The notes beneath the pieces are model-generated. The model was given only the letters and a program-made list of their open reading frames with translations. It was not told where the DNA came from and searched no databases. From Cochliopodium minus (lineage: Eukaryota; Discosea; Himatismenida; Cochliopodiidae), in assembly GCA_024220525.1 (NCBI GenBank), contig JAMYWO010000099.1, positions 1 to 59,304 on the forward strand: a stretch of DNA of 59,304 nt. Reading direction: 5' to 3'. Shown here piece after piece: positions 21,651 to 32,000 of the stretch (its first letter is position 1; the number at the start of each line of letters is the position of its first letter). A program made the translations under genes and the position numbers.

Positions 21651-22215
21651 TATTTTTTTGCTTTTATGCTTCTTTTACTTTTTTTTTTTTATTTTATATT
21701 ATTTTTAAATATTATTTTAATAAAATTTTATTATTTTTATTTTATTTTATGGTAATTTGATTTTCATTTAATATTATAAGTTCATTTTTTTTAAATTTCC
21801 ATTTCTATTTCAAATTTATTTCAAAATTCATACCTTTAATATCTATTTTTTGTTCTTGAATCTTTTCTTTTTCTAATTCTCTTGTTCGATTTGTCAAATG
21901 ATTTTTTGAAGAATTATAATGATTATTAAGGAAATTGACAAAAAATAAAAAAAAAAAATAATTTTGACAAAATTCAAAAAAGTGATATATTTTAAATCAA
22001 ATAATTAATAAATCTGATTGAATCAATCTAATTTTTGTGAATAACTCCAAATTGACGACATTGTAAGATATATTTAAAATTTATTAATTTTTTTATGATC
22101 ACAAATGGTCCAAAAATCCAATTTTCTTTTATCTTTAAAGTAATAAGCATTTAATTATTGAATATATACGGAAAACAAATTTTTTTTACTTGAAAACCAA
22201 GAGTATTGTTGTAAT
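21651..22215. other. intergenic, no gene seen
   Basis: A 565-bp A/T-rich gap upstream of the leftward beta-trefoil gene and downstream of the first cysteine-rich gene. No coding-like frame, RNA gene or repeat could be supported; it probably contains the trefoil gene's promoter. Confidence 0.4.
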
Positions 22216-22686
22216 TTACAAATTACTCAATTTCTTGCAATAATCTTCAATATAAAGGTAATTCGCATTTTGGAAAAAGTTAATGATCAATGAAAGGATT
22301 GGGTGAGGGATTTTAAAGCATAAATTTTTTGCGGTTTTTATTTTTAAACAAGTTATCAATGTTTCCACTATATCATTGAATTGTTTGCCATGCAATTGAT
22401 GATTCCCAATATTCCATTTCAATACTCCAACAAAATCATGATAGCGAAGAAAACATTTGCAAAAATTGCATTCCATAGGCGAATCAAAGTTATAATCATC
22501 CACAAAACCTATATGATCTTTCGATGGTTTATTATAGACGTGATATTCTTTATTCTCTAATTGGAAATAATCTCTATCTGTTGCCCATCCTATTGGATGT
22601 GGTTTTATTTCCACACTGCTGTAAATCACGCATTTACAGTTTGGATAACTTACAAAACTGTTTTGAAAAATGCATTTGTGAATCAT
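22216..22686 (-). CDS. small cysteine-rich family protein, copy 1 (156 aa)
   Basis: The open frame extends upstream to 22779, but I place the start at 22686 (MIHKC) because the paralogue shares MI-[HY]-KC and nothing before it. Conserved features: CKC near residue 20, a FDSPMEC-x-FC-x-C cluster near 84-94, then HDFxGVLKWN, NHxLHGKxFN and a C-terminal helical KIKxAxNLxFKIPxPI segment. The spaced CxC and CxxCxC groups suggest zinc binding, perhaps a beta-tent-like (CULT/Yippee-type) fold, but this is a guess. Intronless. I do not recognise the family. Confidence 0.7.
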   Translation of the reverse strand: MIHKCIFQNSFVSYPNCKCVIYSSVEIKPHPIGWATDRDYFQLENKEYHVYNKPSKDHIGFVDDYNFDSPMECNFCKCFLRYHDFVGVLKWNIGNHQLHGKQFNDIVETLITCLKIKTAKNLCFKIPHPILSLIINFFQNANYLYIEDYCKKLSNL

Positions 22687-22899
22687 TTTTTTTTTTTTCA
22701 TTTTTAAAATTATTCCAAAATCTTTAATTTTAACGAGTTGGTTAGCTTTATTTTTTCTGTGAAATTTTTTGTATACCATCCCAATGTTTTAAGATAAACT
22801 ACCCAAAAATATCCTTTTTCAGAAAATATATTTTATTGGCGGAATTAATTAAAAAAAATTAAAAATAATTAATTAGTAGGAGGAAAATGAAATCGTTTA

Positions 22900-23334
22900 T
22901 TATAAATTATTATTGTGAAGTAAAAAATATTGGCCAAAAGTAAGTTGGAAATGGTTTATAATCATAGTGAAGATTGGTTTTGGAATTTTGAAAAACAAGT
23001 TTCTTGCTGATTTTATTTTAAAACACGTCAGCAAAGTTCCAATTATTTTGTTGAATAATTTGCCATGCAAAGAATGATTTTCAAAATTCCATTTTAAAAC
23101 TCCCATAAAATCGTGTCCTCGTAAATAACAATCACAAAAATCACATTCCATTGGAGAATCGAAATTTCTGTCATCAATATATCCTTCGAACCCAAAAACT
23201 TCTTTTTTGTTGTCTAGAAATTCTTGTTTCTCAAATTTGAAATATATTGAATAACTTAAATCTACATTTCTGAAAACAATACATTTGCAATCTGATTTTG
23301 GATAATAAGTTTCACTTGTACATTTATAAATCAT
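22900..23334 (-). CDS. small cysteine-rich family protein, copy 2 (144 aa)
   Basis: Tandem paralogue of the previous gene, also intronless; the start at 23334 (MIYKC) is chosen from the conserved block although the frame is open to 23517. It shares DCKC, NFDSPMECDFCDC, HDFMGVLKWN, NHSLHGKLFN and KIPKPIFTMIINHF. All the clustered cysteines of copy 1 are kept, evidence of selection on the metal-like site. The region between MIYKC and the Cys cluster differs most. Function unknown. Confidence 0.7.
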   Translation of the reverse strand: MIYKCTSETYYPKSDCKCIVFRNVDLSYSIYFKFEKQEFLDNKKEVFGFEGYIDDRNFDSPMECDFCDCYLRGHDFMGVLKWNFENHSLHGKLFNKIIGTLLTCFKIKSARNLFFKIPKPIFTMIINHFQLTFGQYFLLHNNNL

Positions 23335-23594
23335 TTTTTTTTTTAAATTAATATTGTTATTTTCTATTTTTTTAATTTTTTGAAATTTAAAAATTTTCAG
23401 TGAAAAATAAGATAAGCAATTTTCTTTTTTATGTTTTAAATTTAGTTTTAAATTTACACAATGTTTGGGAATAAACAACTGACACAGATATTTTTTCGAA
23501 AGAAATAAAATGTTCATTTAATGTTAAAAGTAATGATTGATTTGTAATTTAAAAGCAAAATTTGTTAATTTAATTTTTAATAAAGAAAAAAATT

Positions 23595-23874
23595 ATTTTT
23601 ATGAAATTTTTGACTTGCAAATAATGATTCTCTCTACTCCATTTCAATACTAAATTCTGTCCATTAAGTTTACAGTCGCAAAAATCGCATTTAAAAAAAT
23701 TAAACGAAATTGCTGATATACAGTTTTCCATTTAAACATCTAACTTCTTTATCTCAGACCAGGTACTCATGATTCTCTAATTTGAAAAATTAGATCGAAT
23801 AATTTAAACTAATATATGAAAAAAACACTTGAACCTGATTTGTCTTTGTTACAGTCACTACATTAGTAAATCAT
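23595..23874 (-). pseudogene. dead third copy of the cysteine-rich family
   Basis: Reading leftward from about 23874 the sequence opens with ATGATTTAC like copies 1 and 2, and near 23690-23610 encodes KCDFCDCKLNG followed by LVLKWSRENHYL, matching ECDFCDC...VLKWNFENHSL of copy 2. Stops and frame changes interrupt the rest and the C-terminal half is missing. It shows that the family expanded by tandem duplication in the order 1-2-3. Confidence 0.7.
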
Positions 23875-24067
23875 TTTATTAAAATATTTTCTTTATATAA
23901 TTTTCTTTTATTTTTTCAATAACTGTGAAAAATTTCGAAGAGATTATTTTGTTAATGAAAAAGTACAAAAACTAATTGAATTTTTTTTTTTCACAATTTG
24001 AAACTCTTGATAAATTATTTTTTCTGAAAAATTAATTCTTGTATAATGAAAAAAATAAAAAAAAAAG

Positions 24068-25836
24068 ATGGATGATGATGAAGAAATAGTTGTTAATCTT
24101 GATATTGGGGAAATAGATGAAGAAGATAATGAAGTGTTTGTTGATCTGGATGTAGGATTTGATGATGAATTGAAAAATGAAGATTTTATTGATCTTGATG
24201 AAGAGAAATTCAAATTTGAAAAGGATAATAACAGGTATTTTCCATTCCCACAAATTATATGAAAAATAACGGTTTTTTTATAAATTTTTTATATTTTCAA
24301 ATAGCTCCAATATACAACATTCTACAATAGATATTTATAAAGAGAAAAGGTAATTTAATTTAATTTATAATTGCAAAGAATTTTATAAATTTATGTTATT
24401 CCATCATAGTATTGAAAAATCACCTAAAAAGAGAAAGATATCTTCAGAAATAAAGATAGACAAGATTAGTTCACCACTAAAAAAAATAAAGAAAAATAAA
24501 TCACCACAAAAAAATATATTTGAGAGAGCAATAGATAAGATGAATATCTCGTTGACTAAAGAGGTTGTTGGTAGAGAAAAGGAAATAGAAAAGCTTACAA
24601 AATTCTGTGTTGAAAAAATAAAGAATAGAGAAAGTGGAACTTTTTATATAAATGGGAAACCAGGAATAGGTAAAAATATATATTTTTTAATAATTAAGAA
24701 AAGTGTAACGATATTATAATTTTTTTTATAAATATTCTCTGAATTTTTATATAAAAATATAAAAAAAAGGGAAAAGTTTGAGTGTGAATAATGTGATGAA
24801 TAAACTTAGAGAAAGATATGGATCAAAAATTACCATAGTTGATCTCAATTGTGCTTTATCACCATCCACATTGTTGAAAGATATCTTGATAAAGCTATGT
24901 GGAAAAGAATCTATAAAATCCAAGAATTTAGTAGAAGATTTGAATAGGATATTTAGAAAGAAAATTGTAAAGATGAATATAATCATCCTGGATGAAGTAG
25001 ATAGGCTTATTACACAACAAGAAACAAAAGCATTCAAGAAATTAATTGAAATGACAAAAGATACAGACAATAGATTGATTTTGATATCATTGGCCAATAA
25101 TCCTGAACTATCCAACAAGAATCTCAAGGATATTGAATTTGATACAAAAATTATATTCAGGCCTTATACTGCTGAACAACTCGAGAATATAATCAGGAAT
25201 AGGCTGGAGGAGATAAACCTTGAATCTTTATTTGATCCAAAAGCGATAAGTTTCATCTCAAGGAAGATGGAAGGAGATTCGGGCAAGTTTTTTTTTTTTT
25301 AAATATATATATTGAAGTCTTTTAATTGAATTTTATTTATAGGAGATATAAGAAAGGTGATCAATATTTTGAAAGAGGCATTGGTTCTTAAATCCAAAAA
25401 CTATGATCCCAAAAAAGCTGAAAGCATTTCCAAGGTGAATATGGTGATCATCAACCAGATTTGGCAGAAGAACAACACACTTTCCATCATAGCAATCGAA
25501 GAACTCAACATCTTTGCCAAAATATTGCTTTTGTCTTCAAATTTGATCTCTCAAGAAAATGTGAACAAAAGATCAACAAAGGCCAATCATATATCTGTTG
25601 ATTGTCTAAAAAATAAATTTAAGATTCTCTGTCAGAAGCTGGGTTTTGACAAGACTATTGAACACAAGTTTAGTGAGAGTTTAAATTGTCTTAAAGCTGG
25701 CAGTTTCATCCTAGGAGAGAACAAAATTAACAAATCTTTAGATATCAAGATGGTTCCCTTTGAGGATCTAGAGTTTATTTTTTTAAAGCAAGGATTGTCT
25801 GTTTTCCTTCCTTACTTTCCAAAGGATGAAGAATGA
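24068..25836 (+). CDS. CDC6: CDC6/ORC1-type AAA+ replication-licensing ATPase (492 aa)
   Basis: Exons 24068-24234, 24305-24349, 24410-24669, 24770-25282 and 25343-25836 give 492 residues. The acidic N-terminus (1-60) is followed by a Lys/Ser region with three SP-x-K sites (SPKK, SPLK, SPQK), typical CDK targets. AAA+ motifs: Walker A GKPGIGKS (split by an intron), Walker B IIILDEVDRL, sensor-1 region LISLANNPEL and sensor-2 GDIRKVINIL. A C-terminal winged-helix-like region follows. No BAH domain, so CDC6 is preferred over ORC1. It loads MCM helicase on ORC-bound origins in G1. The fourth intron starts GC (G|GCAAGT) and ends AG; only this choice restores SGDIRK. Confidence 0.88.
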
Positions 25837-26026
25837 TTTTTCTTTTCTTTTTTTTTTGATACATGTTCAATAATTCAACTAAATACCTTTTTTTTTTCAT
25901 TGGTTTTTTCCAATCTTTTTAAATTTTTTTTTTAATTTTTCTTTGAAAAAAATAAAGCAAAATTAATTAAAAAAAAAAAAAAATCAGATCAATATTTTTT
26001 AGGAATTCCCTTAATATAATTTCATA

Positions 26027-29000
26027 ATGAATACATCATCTCATATAGAACAAGAAACACTTGGATTTGATTTGGTATTTAAGAAAATTTCTACATTTTT
26101 TTTCATTTTTTCTAATATTTTTATTTGAATTGAAATTTTATGTTTGAAAGAGAAATTCATTGAGAGATTATATTGTAAATGGAAAATTAAAGCTGAAAGA
26201 CAATAAATACACTTTCATAGCGAAGGAAGCTTTTAATTTCATAAAGAACAAATATTTTTTATCCTCCAACGATTCAAAATTGATATGCCAAAAATATATG
26301 GATAAGGGATGGATTAAATCAGGAAAGGAATTGAAATTCAAGGATAATTCAGCAATATATAAATTGGTAATTTAGAAAATTAAAAGTGAACACCCGAATA
26401 TTCACAATATTAACGAATTATGAAATGATATTCATTTTTATAAACTAATTCACAACATATACTCCTATATTAACAAATAATCAACAAGATAATGATTTAA
26501 ATTTTTAATATTAGGGAAAGAAATTCATCAAATTGAATGGAATATCTTTTTTGTTGAAATATATTTACCAAGATAATGTTGAATTGCCAATATATTCATT
26601 ATTCAACAAAATGAAATCAAAAATAACCTCCTCCAACTATGATATATATACAAAGAGCAATTTCAAAAATTTTTTATCAGGAAGCGAAATTGTAGATTTT
26701 ATAGAAAAGGAATTGTCATCAACAAGAAGAGATTCGATAGAAATTGCATCCATTTTTTTGAACGAGTAAAAAAAAATTTAATTTATTAATTTTAAATTCA
26801 TTTTTGAATTTAATTTGTGAAAAAAAAGAAATCTAATAAATCATGTTCAGAATCAAAAAGAGTTTGAAGACAAAATAGATGTTTTCTATCACTTTACCAA
26901 ACAATACAACATAGAAGATTTCACAATCAAACAAGGAGGTTCGATCAACATGAAACGTGCAACAACAGAAAACTCTCCTGATGATTATTGCCTATATTTT
27001 TTCGATTCAAGAGATAGTAGAAACAAATCATGGCAAAACGCTATTAATCTTTGGAAGACTCTAAACCATCCTTGTCAAAATGGAATACGTTCATTCTTCA
27101 AATCTGGAAATGAGAGCGTTTTCGTTCAAGATAAATTTTCAACTCCTTTGTTGGATTTCTTCAAATTGTACATTGAAGCAAAGAAGGATGGGAAGTATCC
27201 CGAAGTGCTCAAAATTTTATTGAACGAGAAAAATGAGTATGTTTTTGATGAGAGATTTATCAAGAAAGTTGCTCATTCTTTGTTCTCATATTTATCATAC
27301 ATCCACAAAAAAGGTAAATAAAAAAAAGAAAAAACAAAATCCTTATTCTTATTTAAATTTATAAAAGGGATTGTTTTTGGAGGAACTTTGACATTGGAAA
27401 ATATTTGTGTTACGAGTAAAGTCGTTTTGATTGTTCCTTCTGAATTAATGACAAGATCCAAAGTGTTCTCCAAAATGATTTACTCTGCACCTGAAGTATT
27501 CAACGGAGTGTACGACTCTTCTTCTGATGTTTGGAACGCTGGCTTGCTATTGTACACTTTGTTCTATGGAAACTTTCCTCTCAATTTAAAGTCTGAAGAA
27601 GACATTAAAAACCAAATCATTTTGAAAAAGATAGAGTTCCCTGATGTTCATCCAATCACTCCCAATGCAAAAAAGTTTTTGCTTAAAATTCTCTTATTCA
27701 ATGATAGACCCACTGCGGAAAACTGTCTAAGTCACGAATGGTTCAAGAATGTGGAAGAAGTAGACAGCAAGAATTTCTACGAAGATGTCATCAAGAATTT
27801 CATCGTCACTTTTAATAAATTGAAAGAGACAAAATACGATAAAATTCTCAAACCTACTTACTCTGTTGTCTCCGATCCTCTTTTTGACAGAAAAGTGTTG
27901 GACAGTACCAACTCTACTACTCTTAGAATGTCTCAATATAAGAAGGAAGTAACTCCAACAAATGATAAAAAATTCAAGTTTTCTAGAGTAAGCTCTGTTA
28001 ACATCATCACTCAAGTATTCAACGTTTTGATTGTTGGTCCTCCAAAGTCTGGAAAATTGGATTTTGTTGAAAAGTTTATCAACCTTTCTTCAAAGTCTGT
28101 TGTCACCCCCGAAAAGATCTATCTCAACAGCTCCAAAATGCACATCTACTATTTTAAAACCGATATCGTCACCTTCAAGTTTATCATCTTGGATTCTTCT
28201 GTTGATCAGCTTCCTAAATCACAAGGAATCAAATCAGATTTGGAATCTAACAAAATTGTAGTCAAGAGATCCAACTCTGATAGCTCTATTTCTCGTTCAA
28301 CTTCTCCAGAGTCTTCAAGGAGAAGTTCTTCAGGCGAAATGGAATACAGGAAAACGTATTTGAGCTTCGGAGACTCTAAGCCTTTTTCATGGGAGGATAT
28401 AAACTGGATACACGAGTTTGCCGATTTGAATGCCATCATCTTCGTAACAAAGTGCGAGAATTTTACAAGCGATGTCAAAGCAGATCCTGTGACCATTACT
28501 TCTTTGGAGAATCTGATGAACTCTCCTTTTTTCACAAACAATAACTCTATTTTTGGAAATATACCTATTATTACTGTCGTGAATGGAAAAGATTCAAAGC
28601 CTTCGCTCCAAAAGCAAGCAATTATTACTCAAATTAAGAAACTCTTGCCCGAAAAACACATCTCCCTTGAACTTCGTTCTCAAGTTTGCTTTGTTTCCGA
28701 GTTTGACGAGGTTTCCATCAGAGAGATCCACAATGAAATTCTCCAGACAAACGCCTTCTTTTCTAAACATTCAAACGTCAGCGATTATTTCAAAAAGATG
28801 TCAGAAAGAAAGAACGATTCAATTATTCTTAGACACAACAGTTTGTTGAAATTCAACGACTTTTCTACCTCTAATCTAAATGGAGTGTTTTCTTCTCATT
28901 TAAAAACTTTGGAACTTGTAGGGGTAGAGAAATTGTTTGAAACAAAATCTCTTTCTGTTATCCTTTCTGAAATCAAAAATTCTCCTCTCAAAGATCTGAT

Positions 29001-32000
29001 GTTCTCCCATTCTGTGTTTCCAAGTGAATGTATTGATCAATTGTGCGAATATTTCGAAAATCCAGATTGTTCCATCACTTCATTAAAACTCATCCAGCTC
29101 CAATTATCAAGCGACAGTATATCTAAGATTATGGATTCTCTTATCAATAATAATACCTTGATTATCCTTGATTTATCCAGAAATCAAATGAATTCAAACT
29201 GCATCAAGAAGATTACCAATTTTGGCTATAAAACCAAAACCCTATCTCATATCCATCTTGCTGATTGTGGAATCACAAGGAATGATTTGAAATCTTTCGA
29301 AGATCTCTTCAAGTATTCCAATCAACTTTACACTCTGAATCTCAATGGAAATTCTCTTTCGAATGAATTTCTCGAGAGATTGATCAAAATAGCAGATGGA
29401 AACGAATCTTTACCACTTTGTAACTTTGTCTGCCATTCTTCTTTTCTACAACTGGAAGTCTTGGAAAAACTAAACATTTTGTTGGCCAGAAACAGGAAGA
29501 ACATTTCTAGATTGACACACGGAGAAAGTTTCTTCTCGAACGAAAATTCTAGAGAATCTGAAACAAAGTTTCTCATAAAACTTCTTCCTTCTTCTCCTTT
29601 CACCTTTTCTGTTCTACAGAAGATATTGGCAGGAAATAAGAAAGTGTTTAACATCACCGAAGTAGAGAAGATTTGTGAGGCAAACTTGAAGATGATCAAA
29701 GAAAACAAGTTGGCTTATGTAGATAATTTGATGGAGATCTTGAATTACAATGGTTCTCCTATTTCTTATTTTTTCGAAAATGGTATCCCAATGAAAGACT
29801 CTGATCTTTGCAAACTTGATCTTTCTTGGTTTGGTTTTTTCGACAAAAACTTGTCCGTTGTGAACTTTGATTTCAAAGACAATCTCTTCAAAAACTTGAA
29901 AGTAGTTTCTTTGAACCACAACAATCTTACTTTCATTCCTGAAGAAATCTTCTCTTTGACTTTTATTGAAGAACTTTACCTACAATCTAATAACATTGAG
30001 AAAATAGATGAGAACATCAAGCATTTGACCAATCTCCTCGTTTTGGATCTTAGATACAACAGCATTCAAAAAGTTCCAAAGTTTTTATGTAATCTTTCAA
30101 AGCTCAAATTTGTGTATCTCCAACACAACTTTATCAGCAAGATAAAGAAAGATTCTATTGCCAAGCTAAACTCTTTGGAAGTTCTCGCTCTTCACAACAA
30201 TCTCCTCTATAATTTGCCAAACGATATTTTTGAAAAACTTACAAATCTGAAAGAATTAACCCTTCTCAACAACTTGTTCCATCCAACTAAAGTAGATCTT
30301 CTTCAGTCTTGGCCAACTAAACAAAGATCTATCGATTTTTCTACCAATCAGCTAGAGTTTCTACCATTCGAGATTGGATTCTTCAAACATTTGGTTGTGT
30401 TGAATTTAAGAGAAAACAAACTTGAATCTATTCCTCCTCACATTTGCAACTTGACAAATCTAAAGTTTTTTGATTTGAGAAACAACGAGATTGCTTATCT
30501 TCCTCATCAAATTTGCCCTATCTTGGACAACATTCACGAGTTTTTCTTTTATGGAAATCCCATCATTGATCTTGTTAACTTCGACACTCCCATAGAACAA
30601 AACATACCAGCACAAAGAAGCCAAATCTCCCAATTAGTAGAACATCTCCAAAAATCAAAGAAAATAAAGTATAAAAGAAAGAAAATAACCATGTGCGTTT
30701 TGTACACTTCTGTCAATGACTTTAACTTCTTTGTTAACGATTTCTTGTGTGATGTTTCTTTGAAAAACAATGATGTTTCTTCTCCTGTTCTGAAAAGCAG
30801 CAGGGCATCCAACTCTAGCATCTTTGAAAACAGAATTTTGAAGAGCTTTTACTCTTCACAAGAGTTAAACCCTGTTGATAGTAAAGCTGCATACAATGAT
30901 CAAATTTTGTTGCATGAGATTTCCCAAAACAAAACAAAAATCAAAAAAGATAATTTTGATCCTTCACAAAGCAATGACAAATGGTTCTACCAAACCGAGA
31001 TTAACCAAAATGAAGGAAAATTAAAGGTAGATATCATCGGATTCAACAACATCTCCACATTATCTCACTACATGAACTTTTTATCTGAAGATTGTGATCA
31101 CATTTATACTATCATCTCCAACATCTACGGAAATGTATCTTATTTGAGCTCGGTCTTGCAAACAATCAGAACTTTCAACAAAAAACCTATCATCATCCTC
31201 GGAACAGAAAACTCTGAAGTAGATAAAAAACAAAGAAAAGAAGTTGAAAATTTGGCACTCAAAAAAATGGGGCAAATGTTTCACAACCTTTCTGGTGTTC
31301 TCTTTCTTTCAAGTGAAAACTCCAAACCATTTGCATCTCTCATAGAAAACGTTGCATCAAAGCTTCCAAAGCTGACATCTGATCAACTCCAACTTCAATA
31401 CATTTTGGAATCTGAATCAAAGTTGAGATACTTGCTTCCCATTGCCAATTACAGTGAATTCAAGCAAATCTTGTCTGAATGTCTCATCCAGGGCAATTAT
31501 TTGAATAGTTTGTCCTTCTCTCAAAACTATGGCTCCATCATTTACTTTGATGCTATCAATTACGGAAAGAACAAAATGATTCTTTTGGAACCCCAATTGA
31601 TCGTATCCATCCTCCTTTTAGCTTCGAAATCTTGTCATAAGAATAAAGGCATCTTCAATCTGACCAACTTTTACTCTGAAATCCTCATCAATCACAACAA
31701 TCTTTTCTTTTCTCCTCTTTGGTCCAACATGGTTGATTTGTTGCTCAAATCTGAATTCATCTTGGATTTTCCCGCAAATGATATCATTCTCCAACAATAC
31801 AAAAGAAATTTGAACCACAAAAAAGATTTTGATACATCACAAGAGAAATTCATTGTTCTGCCTTCCAATCTCCCCGAAACAAACGTGAATTGGGAATTGA
31901 TGAAAGATTTCTGGAAGACATTCGAAGAATTGGAGGTATCAAGTGATTTGAACAACTCCATCACTTCGCTCATCGTTCCTCAAACAACCAACTACGCATC

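Noticed and set aside
20622-21755. Plus-strand frames of about 92-106 residues repeated over the trefoil gene
   Set aside because: They are periodic antisense shadows of the nine repeats.
24068-25836. ORC1 rather than CDC6
   Set aside because: No BAH domain and the length (492 aa) and N-terminal SPxK sites fit CDC6 better; not fully excluded.
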